DNA of 64,000 bases, taken from a virus. The notes below the pieces were generated by a model, which was not told the origin of the DNA, did no database searches, and saw nothing but the letters and a program-made list of their open reading frames with translations. This document shows positions 9,145-17,377 of the stretch, piece by piece. Numbering within the stretch: the stretch's first letter is position 1; every line of letters begins with the position of its first letter. The DNA is taken from positions 1-64,000 of IMG/VR virus record IMGVR_UViG_3300028800_000084. The stretch is one strand, 5' to 3'. The position numbers and the translations under genes are program-made.

Positions 9145-10071
9145 ATGCTGTATCTTCCCTTTCCCTTCAAACACTGCACGAAGTGTGGCGAATACTACCC
9201 ACCCACGTTCGAATACTTTGCAAAAGACAAAATAAGTAGCGGAGGCCAACGGGCGCAATGCAAGTTTTGTTGCCGAGAAAAGACGCGCGAATGGCGGCAG
9301 AACAATCTTGAGAGGGCAAAGGAAAATGTGCGCCGTTATCGGGAACAGCACAAAGAAGAAGCGCGACAGCGTAGCGCCCAATGGCGACGCGACGACCCTG
9401 AGAAGGCACGGCAGTCCGAACGGCGTTACCGAGATTCTCATCCTGAAGTCCGTCGGGCGAACAGACTTCGTTGGGCAAAAAATAATCCCGAAAAAGTGTA
9501 CGCATCGAGTCAGCGTTGGCGTCATTCTCATAGCGATAGAGTTCGAGAAACGGAACGAAAGCGCAGACAGACTAACCCCGATGTGCATCAGCGAGCATCT
9601 AAACGATACAGAAACGCTCATGCAGAAATTCTGAAAGAAAGAGATCGACAACGCAGAGCCGCGAATATTGATACCGCACGAGAAAAAGGTAGGCAGAAAG
9701 AACACCGAAGGCGGGCAAAGATTAGAGCGTTGCCAGCGACGTTCACCGATGCAGATTGGGAGCGCGCACTTACTCATTTCCACGGCGGATGCGCCTATTG
9801 CGGCAATCCGCCTAGTTTGTTCGACGTGAATACGGTGCTTCAGCACGAACATCACATTCCCGTAAATCCCGACTACGAACTGAAAGGAGACAATCCTGGA
9901 TACACAGCGGACAACATTGTTCCTGCTTGTCAGTCTTGCAACTTTAGCAAGGGTAACAAAAACCCTACGCAATGGGCAATTAAACGCTTTGGCAAAAGAC
10001 GCGGTGAGTCCATCTTGAAACGCATTCAGGAGTATTTCGAATGGGTTCGGCAACGGAAGGTCGAACACTAG
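9145..10071 (+). CDS. HNH endonuclease with N-terminal zinc ribbon (free-standing homing type)
   Basis: This 308-residue protein starts with a zinc ribbon (HCTKCGEYYPPTFEYF ... CKFCCREK, residues 10-48), continues with about 150 residues of Arg/Glu-rich helical repeats (RRYREQHKEEAR type), and ends in an HNH domain: a CAYC pair, HEHHIP, then TADNIVPACQSCNFSKGN (about 220-290). AAGGA stands 6 bases before the ATG. It is on the plus strand inside a minus-strand operon, between tape measure and a tail-completion gene, and its TAG shares CTAG with the convergent neighbour's TAG. This is typical of an invading homing endonuclease. Confidence 0.85.
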   Translation: MLYLPFPFKHCTKCGEYYPPTFEYFAKDKISSGGQRAQCKFCCREKTREWRQNNLERAKENVRRYREQHKEEARQRSAQWRRDDPEKARQSERRYRDSHPEVRRANRLRWAKNNPEKVYASSQRWRHSHSDRVRETERKRRQTNPDVHQRASKRYRNAHAEILKERDRQRRAANIDTAREKGRQKEHRRRAKIRALPATFTDADWERALTHFHGGCAYCGNPPSLFDVNTVLQHEHHIPVNPDYELKGDNPGYTADNIVPACQSCNFSKGNKNPTQWAIKRFGKRRGESILKRIQEYFEWVRQRKVEH

Positions 10072-10589
10072 CTTTCTCCGTTCAAGGCCATGCGGACCGC
10101 CTGACGCCAATAGACTTCAAGTAGCTTAATAGCCTCCTCCCTGAGGAGGTCGCGGGCTACATCCATCTCGGCTCCCCATCCTGACAGAGAAAACCCCAAG
10201 ACTTGCCGAGGGCCATAAACGTATACCGCTTTCGGTTGAATATTCTTAATGGTCACAAGGTCGCCAATGAAGTAATCGGCCACGAGTACCCTGAACCCGT
10301 TCTCAATTGCGCCGCTTCTCAAGTAATGGGAACCGTCCGTTTCAACCAGTCCCTCCGGTATCATGACATGCAGGTAGTACCACTTACTCTTTTCCGTCCC
10401 GAAAGCGAACGGGTACACCGCCGACGCAGGCGCAAGGTCGGGCATGAGAGCGTCTACGGCGTCCTGCAATTCATCACGGAACTCCGTCTGCAACAAGCGC
10501 CGAAAAATGTCACGCGCACGGCGCGGCGCTGACCGCCACGTGTCGATGCGTTCCTGGTTGACGGAAATCTTGAACTTGAAGTAACTCAC
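10068..10589 (-). CDS. Hypothetical tail protein
   Basis: This 173-residue protein follows the tail-chaperone pair by a GTGA overlap, with a GTG start. It is mixed alpha/beta with aromatic strands (SKWYYLHVMIPEG, PKAVYVYGP) and an acidic C-terminal helix, and has no recognised motif. Its place before tape measure suggests a tail-assembly role. Its stop codon is shared on the opposite strand with the HNH gene (CTAG). Confidence 0.55.
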   Translation of the reverse strand: MSYFKFKISVNQERIDTWRSAPRRARDIFRRLLQTEFRDELQDAVDALMPDLAPASAVYPFAFGTEKSKWYYLHVMIPEGLVETDGSHYLRSGAIENGFRVLVADYFIGDLVTIKNIQPKAVYVYGPRQVLGFSLSGWGAEMDVARDLLREEAIKLLEVYWRQAVRMALNGES

Positions 10590-10915
10590 TTCACTACCAC
10601 GCTCCGCACGCGCCCCGACGAAAAGAGTGCGTCGAGTACCCGCTGGTTGCGGGCGCGAATGTACTGTTCCTCGTCGCCGTGCAGGATGTCGTCAAGCGTG
10701 TACTTCGGCTTGCCGTCCGTCCAGCGTTCCAGTAACTTGTTCTCGGCCCATACGCCGAACGTCATGACAGCGCTATCGAAGGACAGGGCGGTGATGATGT
10801 CGGAGACACCGAGCAGATCACTCGCCCACTGCCGGACGTTCAGCGCCTCGCTTGGCCTTTGGTTCATGGTCTTTTGCAGCATCCACAGGTGCCACAGACT
10901 TGACTTGTTGTTCAC
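10586..10915 (-). CDS. Second tail-assembly chaperone reading frame
   Basis: This frame (109 residues from a GTG) overlaps the end of the preceding gene by 98 bases, in the phase reached by a +1 or -2 shift. The frame opens just after an in-frame TAA near 10924, so either a frameshift in the overlap or an internal start (GTG 10915, or the ATG before NQRPSEALNV) is used. A short helical ORF overlapping the gene between tube protein and tape measure is the hallmark of the chaperone G/GT pair. No clean slippery heptamer is evident, so frameshifting is only a possibility. Confidence 0.55.
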   Translation of the reverse strand: MNNKSSLWHLWMLQKTMNQRPSEALNVRQWASDLLGVSDIITALSFDSAVMTFGVWAENKLLERWTDGKPKYTLDDILHGDEEQYIRARNQRVLDALFSSGRVRSVVVK

Positions 10916-11306
10916 GAAAGCGGATTAACGCTTGCGCAGGTTGACCGAACCAGCGATAGACGGCCAGCTTATCGGAGTAGCCAAGTTCGTCTATGCCAAT
11001 TTCGTCGTCAGCCTGCGGAACGTCCACCACTTTCGGGCTAACTACCGCCCATTTTATCAGGTCGTCCAACCACGTTATCCACTCGCTCACCTTCTCCGGC
11101 GTCAGTTCTTTCGCCTCGGAGATGCTGCCGCCGTCGATGAGCATCTTGTTCACCGTGGCCGACAGGTAGTCAGGCACTTTGCCCGTCTTGAAAAAGAACG
11201 CCGCGTCCATCGGACGGATGAACACGGTGTCGCCGTACTCAGGCAGAACGAACTCGATACCCTTTGCCCGCTTCTCGCGCATCTGCTTCGCCGTTGTCGT
11301 GGTCAT
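10818..11306 (-). CDS. Tail assembly chaperone (G-like)
   Basis: The ATG at 11306 is chosen because it directly follows the tube-protein stop, giving 162 residues. The protein is helical and charged (KQMREKRAKGIEFVLPEYG; EKVSEWITWLDDLIKWAV) with a Lys/Ala-rich C-terminus that overlaps the next frame. Location between tail tube and tape measure supports a role coating the tape measure during tail assembly. Confidence 0.6.
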   Translation of the reverse strand: MTTTTAKQMREKRAKGIEFVLPEYGDTVFIRPMDAAFFFKTGKVPDYLSATVNKMLIDGGSISEAKELTPEKVSEWITWLDDLIKWAVVSPKVVDVPQADDEIGIDELGYSDKLAVYRWFGQPAQALIRFREQQVKSVAPVDAAKDHEPKAKRGAERPAVGE

Positions 11307-11308
11307 GG

Positions 11309-11848
11309 CTAGGTCGTCGGCGGAAAGGTAATCGGCGTCGTCAGCGTGGCCGTCGGTCGGCGGTACTCCTGATAGATGTAGCCGAACGTCGGGTCTTGAA
11401 TAGCCTTGCATGAGAACTGAGGAACCATGATTTTTCCGAACGTGTTCTTGTAGTTCCAGCCCTTCGTGACCTTGCAGTAGGGATAGAAGAACAACACGTC
11501 GCCAGTGGCGGGCAAGACCTGGGCAATCATGCCGAAATAGGGCAAGAGCGCGTTGTTGACCGGGAACACTGTGTCAGCCCCGCTTGTGGACGTGGAGATG
11601 CCGGTGAACACCGTGAGCAGGCTCGTGTCGAAGCCCGCCGTGTCAAGCGTCAGCGTAGCGCTGATGAGTTGTGTTTCCTCGTCAGTGATTTTACTGTTGC
11701 CTTGCGCCTCATCGTTGATGGCGTCTTGCGTAAATCCCATTTCCTTCGTGCTTTGCAGCGTGAAGGGCGTGCCGTAAGTGCCGCCGCCGAGCCATGCCGC
11801 GACAAGCACCTGTTGAACAGAGAATGGATACAATTGGGCTGTTGCCAC
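11309..11848 (-). CDS. Major tail tube protein
   Basis: This 179-residue protein has a GTG start with AAGGAG seven bases upstream, the strongest ribosome site in this stretch, as expected for an abundant subunit. It is a beta-rich, single-domain protein (SATLTLDTAGFDTSLLTVFTG; KVTKGWNYKNTFG) without charged tails. Order (connector, this gene, chaperones, tape measure) matches the siphoviral tube protein. Confidence 0.75.
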   Translation of the reverse strand: MATAQLYPFSVQQVLVAAWLGGGTYGTPFTLQSTKEMGFTQDAINDEAQGNSKITDEETQLISATLTLDTAGFDTSLLTVFTGISTSTSGADTVFPVNNALLPYFGMIAQVLPATGDVLFFYPYCKVTKGWNYKNTFGKIMVPQFSCKAIQDPTFGYIYQEYRRPTATLTTPITFPPTT

Positions 11849-12325
11849 TTAAGAACTCCTTATCGCATACATCTTGCCGTTGAAACTGTACAGGCAAGCG
11901 TCGGAGAGCAGTTTGTCGCGCAGGTTCTTCGTCGTGCGTCCCCAAAGAAATTGCAAGCCGCCATTGGCGGGGTCAATACGCGCCTGATTGAGTAATCCGT
12001 ACATAATGACTTCCGCCGCCGCCAGCGTGTCGTAGCCCGCGTTGCCGTTGTCGTACAGACGACCGTAGATAGGCGTCTGCGTTGAGCGCACATTCATCCC
12101 GACCGCCTGTCCGTCCATCGCTTCCTCGGCATCCCAAAACACGCAGCACGGCTTCAGTTGGCCCGGACTACCGTCGGGCGGTTTGGTGTACGCCTGGGCC
12201 AGCGAGGTGGGGTTGATACCCTTGCGTCCTATTGCCGTGAAATCGTATATGCCACCGATGAGCAGGTCAGTGAGCGGCGCTGAAGCGTTGCAAACGTCCA
12301 CGATAGCCTGCACGAAGTCGCTCAT
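11849..12325 (-). CDS. Tail terminator / neck protein candidate
   Basis: This 158-residue alpha/beta protein lies immediately before the tube gene (TAAGTG junction) and overlaps its upstream neighbour by ATGA. It has an N-terminal helix typical of terminator-type subunits (FVQAIVDVCNASAPLTDLL) and a central strand pair around PIYGRLYDNGNAGYDTL. Function is assigned by position only. Confidence 0.55.
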   Translation of the reverse strand: MSDFVQAIVDVCNASAPLTDLLIGGIYDFTAIGRKGINPTSLAQAYTKPPDGSPGQLKPCCVFWDAEEAMDGQAVGMNVRSTQTPIYGRLYDNGNAGYDTLAAAEVIMYGLLNQARIDPANGGLQFLWGRTTKNLRDKLLSDACLYSFNGKMYAIRSS

Positions 12326-12729
12326 GGCTTTATCGTCAGTGTCGCCAGGAGTATTCCCGGCACGGCGTTGATGAAATCAGTTACTTCGTACAGCAGACCG
12401 CCATACGGGAACTGGTCGGCCCGCTGAACGTCGGTGTCGGGGATACCAGGGCACTGTTTAAATCCCACAAGCACGCCGTACTGAACCGACAACTCGTTCA
12501 TGAGGTTGTCGATTTGCTCCGACGCGCCGCGTATTGGGTGCAGTACTTCGAGCCGTACCACTTGCGGCGGCAGCACGATGACCTCGTTCGTCAGTGGGTC
12601 AGGGCGCGTGATGACGACAGTGAAGGGCCTCGCCCCGATGAGACGGGCCGTATCATAGCCGCGGATTTCAGTGTTGCCCCGCTGTGGGTTCGGCGCGAGT
12701 GTTCCTGCCCACAAGTCAGCCCGGTTCAA
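12322..12729 (-). CDS. Head-tail connector (head closure) candidate
   Basis: This 135-residue beta-rich protein probably begins at the TTG at 12729, which overlaps the upstream stop (TTGA) and has GGAGGTG five bases before it. The size and beta content (PFTVVITRPDPLTNEVIVLPPQVVRLEVL) fit a head-closure or adaptor ring. It is separated from other connectors by an intruding glycosyltransferase gene. Confidence 0.5.
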   Translation of the reverse strand: MNRADLWAGTLAPNPQRGNTEIRGYDTARLIGARPFTVVITRPDPLTNEVIVLPPQVVRLEVLHPIRGASEQIDNLMNELSVQYGVLVGFKQCPGIPDTDVQRADQFPYGGLLYEVTDFINAVPGILLATLTIKP

Positions 12730-13856
12730 AAGTTCACCTCCGCAGGTGTCTTATGCCCGTTGGAGCGCAGCGCCGTCAGCGCTTGCTCGTTGCGGGCGCG
12801 ATGCTCCGGCGTGTCGGTGTTAACGGGCGGCTCCGGCTGGTGCGGTGCGCCGAGGTGCTTGCCGAGGACAGCGATGAGCTTGTCGGCGGCGATTTTGTAG
12901 GTGTGATTGTCCCGGAGCCACTGTGCCGCCTTGAGCGCATTCGCTTTAGCCTCATCCTGGTTCAAGTACAGCCAGCGCATCTTTTCAACCACCTCATCCA
13001 ACGACGGTTCAGCCCACAGGCCGCCGCTGCCCCGCATCCCGCTCTCGACCAGCGTAAAGCGCTCTATCGGGATAGCCCACTCATCGCAGTCATCGGCAGT
13101 TCCGCTGAAGCGCGTCACAACCGTTGGAATACCGCACGCTGCGGCCTCCCGCTGGCTCATCCCGTAGCCTTCGCAACGGGCCGGACAGATATAGGCGTCG
13201 GTCTGGCTGTACACGTCGGCGATATGTTCCACATCCGCCCGCCACACGGTAAAACGGTCGTCGGGCGAGTAGGAAAAGTCCAGGTTGGGCAGGCTACCGG
13301 GACGACATTTGATGAGCAGCCGCACGTCTTTGTTGTCGTGCGGAAAGGCCTTGTAGAAGGCCGACCAGACTAGATCATATCCCTTGCGATTGCCGCGATC
13401 TGCCAGGGCCATGAACGTGTACGGCTGATTGTGCCGCTGACCGAGGATGGGTGTTTCTTCGGGATCGATGCCGCCCGGCACCACTTCGATAGGCACTTTA
13501 ACGCCCGCGTCCTCGAACACTTCAATCAGCCACGGCGACGGCACGAGCAAAAGCGTTGATTTCTGGTTCACGCTGTCGGCCCATCCCGGCGGGAGTGTGC
13601 AGCTTTCGTGCATAGACCATGCCACCGACCGACCCGGCACATGGCGGAACTCATTGGGCGGTGAGATTTGCAGCGTGACGTGGCTGAAGTCCAGCCCTTG
13701 CGCCCGAAGATACCACGCTGGCTTGTCATCGAGAGTGTCCAATTCAAAGGGGTACACGCCGTGTCCGGCGCGGATAAGCTGCTGCGCAAAACCACGCGAG
13801 AAACGCCCGTATCCATCATAATATAGCCATTTGTACCCCCCGATATTCAGCTTCAT
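12726..13856 (-). CDS. Glycosyltransferase, GT-B fold (GT4-like)
   Basis: This 376-residue protein matches retaining GT-B glycosyltransferases: a Gly-rich N-terminal loop (DGYGRFSRG), the inter-domain VVPGGID (125-131), a nucleotide-sugar-domain start ADRGNRKGYDLVWSAF (152-167), and the E-x7-E motif CEGYGMSQREAAACGIP with Glu229 and Glu237. The last ~50 residues are a Pro/Asn-rich tail. It sits among head-tail connector genes, which suggests glycosylation of a virion protein. Donor and acceptor are unknown. The upstream sequence GGAGCTATAGCGCTATG is duplicated at the next minus gene. Confidence 0.85.
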   Translation of the reverse strand: MKLNIGGYKWLYYDGYGRFSRGFAQQLIRAGHGVYPFELDTLDDKPAWYLRAQGLDFSHVTLQISPPNEFRHVPGRSVAWSMHESCTLPPGWADSVNQKSTLLLVPSPWLIEVFEDAGVKVPIEVVPGGIDPEETPILGQRHNQPYTFMALADRGNRKGYDLVWSAFYKAFPHDNKDVRLLIKCRPGSLPNLDFSYSPDDRFTVWRADVEHIADVYSQTDAYICPARCEGYGMSQREAAACGIPTVVTRFSGTADDCDEWAIPIERFTLVESGMRGSGGLWAEPSLDEVVEKMRWLYLNQDEAKANALKAAQWLRDNHTYKIAADKLIAVLGKHLGAPHQPEPPVNTDTPEHRARNEQALTALRSNGHKTPAEVNF

Positions 13857-13870
13857 AGCGCTATAGCTCC
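13854..13870. repeat. 17-bp direct repeat, copy 1 (CATAGCGCTATAGCTCC)
   Basis: This stretch covers start codon and ribosome site of the glycosyltransferase gene and contains the perfect palindrome ATAGCGCTAT. The identical 17 bp recur at 14845-14861 in front of the next minus gene, so the two copies bracket the orphan zinc-ribbon gene and one structural gene. It could be a duplication scar or a target of the endonucleases. Confidence 0.8.
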
Positions 13871-13969
13871 CTGAACGTGGGCTTGAAGCGGCTTAATTAT
13901 CCGCTTGACACCTGAGTTTCCTAGCTCAGTGCCCATTTCCTCGCTAGGTTGCAACTGTAGGAGGTTGCG

Positions 13970-14131
13970 ATGCTGTATATCCCCCATCCCTTCCGTTATT
14001 GCTACAAGTGCCGACAGTACAAGCCCTACACTCAATTTCCTAAGAACAGAAGCAAGCAAGACCATCTGGCCTCGGAATGCCATGAGTGCAACAGGAAGCA
14101 CGTTCGCAAGTGGGTCAAGATGCAAGGATAG
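13970..14131 (+). CDS. Orphan zinc-ribbon protein, remnant of an HNH endonuclease
   Basis: This 53-residue ORF has a good ribosome site (GGAGG, bases 13961-13965). It begins MLYIPHPFRYCYKCRQYKPY and contains four cysteines in CxxC...CxxC arrangement (CYKC, CHEC), closely matching the N-terminal domain of the HNH protein at 9145 (MLYLPFPFKHCTKCGEYYPP). The helical linker and HNH domain are missing. It lies on the plus strand, convergent with a structural gene whose stop is 2 bases away, the same layout as the two full HNH genes. It is either a decayed copy or a stand-alone DNA-binding ribbon. Confidence 0.75.
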   Translation: MLYIPHPFRYCYKCRQYKPYTQFPKNRSKQDHLASECHECNRKHVRKWVKMQG

Positions 14132-14133
14132 TC

Positions 14134-14847
14134 TCATTGCCCGCCCCATCCTGACCGCCGGAAGCGCGGGCCGTAGGGCGGCGCGTAGGTCAGCGACGTT
14201 GCCGGAACGCCGACTACCCACGGGATAGCCCGGACACGCGGCGGTTCGGGAACCATCGAGGCGAACAAGAACTGGTGGCTAGCGTTGGAAAGTACCTTGT
14301 AGTCCTCGACCATCTTTTCGATATTCGCTGTGATTTGCGATTTCTTTTCTGACGTTTGGCCTGCCGTATAGTCTGAGAAACGGCTAGCGTTGAATTGCAA
14401 GTCCAGTGCGTCGTAGTACAAACCGAGAAAGAAATTCGCAAGCGCCAAGTTATAGTTCGCGTTTAGCTCATCGTCCGTGAAAGCTGTCATACCACCTTGC
14501 GTTACCTCAAGGATTGCAATTGCAATTCCCGTACCAGTCAAGCCGGATGCGTTAACGGTGAGCATTGACTGTGCCGCATGTTGAAGGTTTCCCAAGAAGG
14601 ACACGACATAGGGTGAGTTATTGTTGACTTGAACATTTCCCAAACCGATAGTCGAAAGCGCCGCTAGTGCATTTTGCAGCACGTTACTTCCGGCATTGTA
14701 AGACAACGCAGTGGTAGTTTGTCCGTTAAAGGTAGCTGTCCAGGTTCCTCCCGTAGCGTTGGAGATTAGGATTGACTGAACTTCAGACGTACCTTGATCG
14801 GCTATTTTTTGGCGTGCTAAAGCCAATTGACTCGCAGTCATTGACAT
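14134..14847 (-). CDS. Head-proximal structural protein with inserted beta domain
   Basis: I choose the ATG at 14847 because GGAGC precedes it; this gives 237 residues. Residues ~30-105 match a small beta domain common in actinophage and other virion proteins (GGTWTATFNGQTTTALSY ... ALAALSTIGLGNVQVNN ... YVVSFLGNL). The flanking parts are helical and adaptor-like (FTDDELNANYNLALANFFLGLYYDALDLQ). Its position after the capsid gene fits a head completion or adaptor protein with an inserted immunoglobulin-like domain. Confidence 0.6.
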   Translation of the reverse strand: MSMTASQLALARQKIADQGTSEVQSILISNATGGTWTATFNGQTTTALSYNAGSNVLQNALAALSTIGLGNVQVNNNSPYVVSFLGNLQHAAQSMLTVNASGLTGTGIAIAILEVTQGGMTAFTDDELNANYNLALANFFLGLYYDALDLQFNASRFSDYTAGQTSEKKSQITANIEKMVEDYKVLSNASHQFLFASMVPEPPRVRAIPWVVGVPATSLTYAPPYGPRFRRSGWGGQ

Positions 14848-14861
14848 AGCGCTATAGCTCC
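14845..14861. repeat. 17-bp direct repeat, copy 2
   Basis: Exact second copy of the sequence at 13854-13870, again spanning a minus-strand start codon and its ribosome site. It lies about 110 bp upstream of the second HNH gene. Confidence 0.8.
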
Positions 14862-14969
14862 TTCTGGGGTATACTGTGAGGATATATCGGCTAGGTTCGC
14901 TACCGAAAAGTGGGACACATCCGACCACCTGCCGATTGCATCTCGGATGTCAGCACAAGGATGAGTGCT

Positions 14970-15734
14970 ATGGATACCTCGACTAAGCGCTGTTCCGTTT
15001 GCAGCAATGAATTTCCGGCAACAACCGAATATTTCTACAAGAAAGGTGGACGCACTTCGCTGTTTGCGTGGTGCAAGAGATGTCACCTCAATCGCATTGC
15101 GCCGACAACTAAAGCATGGAACGTAGCGCACCCTGAACAATGCAAAATGCATCAGGAAAGATACCAGCACGGACATACACGTGCGAAGCATACTTACAGA
15201 CCCACGAGTGAATGTCCGATAGAAGAACAAGAGAGACGGCGCGCAGCGGGTCGGACTCGGGATAGACGCCGCAGAGAACGGAACAGAGAAAAGGCCAAAG
15301 AACGGTCTAGGACATCTTTCGCCCTTTGGGTAAAACGGCATCCAGACCAAAGTCGAGCTAGGCGTCATAAGCGAGAAGCTCAAAAACGCAATCTCCCTGC
15401 CACGTTCACCGCTTTGGATTGGAAGCACGCCAAGCGGTTCTTTGCCATTAACGGCGTTGAGTGTTGCGCCTATTGCGGTCGTCCCATCGGCTTGTGGCAT
15501 ACGCTTGCTCAAGACCATTTCATCCCGCTGAGCAAAGGCGGAGCATACACTGCCGACAACATTATCCCGGCGTGTCACGGGTTCGACGGGTGCAACAACT
15601 CCAAATCCAACCGCGATCCAGTTGATTGGCTCACGGAACGCTTTGGCGCGCGCAAGGCAAAAGCCATCCTGAACCGCGTCCAGGATTACTTCGCCTTCGT
15701 TACCAATCGAGATAGTCACGACGACCTCAGCTAA
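14970..15734 (+). CDS. HNH endonuclease with zinc ribbon (second copy type)
   Basis: The ATG at 14970 is preferred over 14910 because AAGGA lies eight bases upstream and the zinc ribbon (RCSVCSNEFPATTEYFY ... CKRC) then begins at residue 7, as in relatives. The 254-residue protein continues with an Arg-rich helical linker and ends in an HNH core: CAYC, AQDHFIPLSKGG, AYTADNIIPAC, CNNSKSN. It is antisense to the head operon and overlaps the end of the convergent major capsid gene by eight bases. Probable free-standing homing endonuclease; divergent enough from the 9145 gene to be an independent arrival. Confidence 0.85.
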   Translation: MDTSTKRCSVCSNEFPATTEYFYKKGGRTSLFAWCKRCHLNRIAPTTKAWNVAHPEQCKMHQERYQHGHTRAKHTYRPTSECPIEEQERRRAAGRTRDRRRRERNREKAKERSRTSFALWVKRHPDQSRARRHKREAQKRNLPATFTALDWKHAKRFFAINGVECCAYCGRPIGLWHTLAQDHFIPLSKGGAYTADNIIPACHGFDGCNNSKSNRDPVDWLTERFGARKAKAILNRVQDYFAFVTNRDSHDDLS

Positions 15735-16905
15735 TGGTCGGGTTGGAGTAAGTTCCTGCGTTACCGGCTGAGAACTCGAAAGCTGCGCCCGCAAAACGAG
15801 ACGAGCCGCAGCTAACGCCGAATTCCAACTCGAGATCTACTTCGGAAAGCGGGAACGTGGTGTTCCAGTCGGGTTTTTCCAGCACCTTCACGCCCAAGCC
15901 GAACGACGGACGGTAGTTAACGGCAAGCGCGTTCTGCACGTTGCCCTGTGCACCGGGGCGGAACATCGTACCGTAGCCTTTCGGGATTCGATAAGTCGCG
16001 TACAGCGAGATTTCGCCGTAACCGGAGTTGTAGACGCCGATGAAGCGCCCGCCGCTGGTCGGCGTGTAGCCGAACTGCCCTTCGATGAAGTACTGGTTGC
16101 CAGTCGTCTGACCGCCTCGGTCAACCTGCGTGCTGCTGATGCGGATGGGCCGCTCGTAGTTGGTCAGGGCCAGGATGGTCTGCACGTCAAACTCCGACAC
16201 ATACGCCTTGTACGTGCCGCCCAGACCGTGCTGCGAAATGTTCTGCGCAGTCAGGTCGAGCGCGTCGGCGTAGGTGTAGTTCGCCCCGGTGTTGGGGTTG
16301 TTGACCGTGCTATCGTAGGCGGTGTAGTGCTGGTGAGAAGCGGTGAACACCTGCCCGTTCCACTGCGGCGGCGCATACTGAAGCGTGCTTGACCCGTCGC
16401 ACCAGCCCACATCGTAACCGGGTGTGGAACCGAGCGCGTTCTCGGTGTTGTTGAGCATTCGGGTCAGGAGCGCCTTGTCCCACAGGTTGCGCAACATCTG
16501 GTTGCCAGCGCGGACTTCGGCCAGGATGTACTCCGGGTCGGCGTCCTCCATCGCTCGCCAGTCGCCGCCGATGGCGTAGCTGTACACCTTGCGGTCAATC
16601 ATGTGACCGACGATGTTGGCGCGTATCAGTTGCGGACGAGCGCCACCGGACACCACTTCCATATCGGGGATAGTGCCGCCGTTGGGATACACGATGTCAA
16701 TCTTGGTGGTCGGGTAGAACGCGTCGCCCCACACCGTCACCATTTCTTCGTTGAAGTCCTGTGCGCCAGCGCCAATCATGGCGCGTAGCTGCTCATAGGT
16801 GATATTGCCCTTCAGTTGGACGAGGGCAAGGCGTCCGCCGTCCACACCAGCCGGGATAGGCTGATTGGCGGCGAGAACTCCGTGAAAAGCCTGTGCTAAT
16901 GCCAT
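15727..16905 (-). CDS. Major capsid protein
   Basis: This 392-residue protein follows protease/scaffold and decoration genes, exactly where the HK97-fold major capsid protein is expected, and has a good ribosome site (AAGGAGACATCA-ATG). It contains an N-terminal arm, an E-loop-like segment (KIDIVYPNGGTIPDMEVVSGG), a helical spine (EYILAEVRAGNQMLRNLWDKALL) and a C-terminal P-domain with many aromatic and Gly residues. The family is assigned from order and size; no catalytic motif is expected. Confidence 0.8.
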   Translation of the reverse strand: MALAQAFHGVLAANQPIPAGVDGGRLALVQLKGNITYEQLRAMIGAGAQDFNEEMVTVWGDAFYPTTKIDIVYPNGGTIPDMEVVSGGARPQLIRANIVGHMIDRKVYSYAIGGDWRAMEDADPEYILAEVRAGNQMLRNLWDKALLTRMLNNTENALGSTPGYDVGWCDGSSTLQYAPPQWNGQVFTASHQHYTAYDSTVNNPNTGANYTYADALDLTAQNISQHGLGGTYKAYVSEFDVQTILALTNYERPIRISSTQVDRGGQTTGNQYFIEGQFGYTPTSGGRFIGVYNSGYGEISLYATYRIPKGYGTMFRPGAQGNVQNALAVNYRPSFGLGVKVLEKPDWNTTFPLSEVDLELEFGVSCGSSRFAGAAFEFSAGNAGTYSNPTIS

Positions 16906-16916
16906 TGATGTCTCCT

Positions 16917-17366
16917 TTACGCCGTGCTAGCCGGTGCTGATTGACCAGGACGGACGAAGAGAGAGTGCGGCGACTGCGCGTTGCCAACGATGAAGTCGTA
17001 CACGCCGCCCGCTGGCGCTGCCGTGTCCAGACCGCCAGCCACGGTTTTCGAGACGTACAGCATTTGCCCATCCACGAAATCCACCGCGCCGATAAAGCCG
17101 AACACCGGGCCGGAGATGGTCACTGAACACCAGCCGTTCAGCCCGACGGAGGTTTCGCCGTACTGGTTTTGCAGGCCCGTGACGATACCAAAAGCGTGGC
17201 CCGCTTTGGCCGATGACCCGATGGCCTGCTGAACCTGATCGTTGTCATCGAGATACACCACGTCGCCCAGATTGACGGTTCCGCCAGCTTGCTTATCCAC
17301 GATAATCGAGCCGCGATCCCAGGTGGCACTAATGGTGTTGCGAGAGGTAATAGTGATTGCTGTCAT
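16917..17366 (-). CDS. Capsid decoration protein (DUF2190-like)
   Basis: This 149-residue beta-rich protein shows the DUF2190 pattern: NLGDVVYLDDNDQVQQAIGSS followed by AGHAFGIVTGL, a GWCSVTISGPVFG strand pair and repeated Gly turns. Such proteins are capsid cement or head-fibre bases. It sits directly upstream of the capsid gene. Confidence 0.65.
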   Translation of the reverse strand: MTAITITSRNTISATWDRGSIIVDKQAGGTVNLGDVVYLDDNDQVQQAIGSSAKAGHAFGIVTGLQNQYGETSVGLNGWCSVTISGPVFGFIGAVDFVDGQMLYVSKTVAGGLDTAAPAGGVYDFIVGNAQSPHSLFVRPGQSAPASTA

Positions 17367-17377
17367 TGACCTTCTCC

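Noticed and set aside
9022-10110. 362-codon minus-strand ORF over the HNH gene
   Set aside because: It is antisense of the HNH gene, whose zinc ribbon and HNH motifs are clear; the ORF has no domain pattern.
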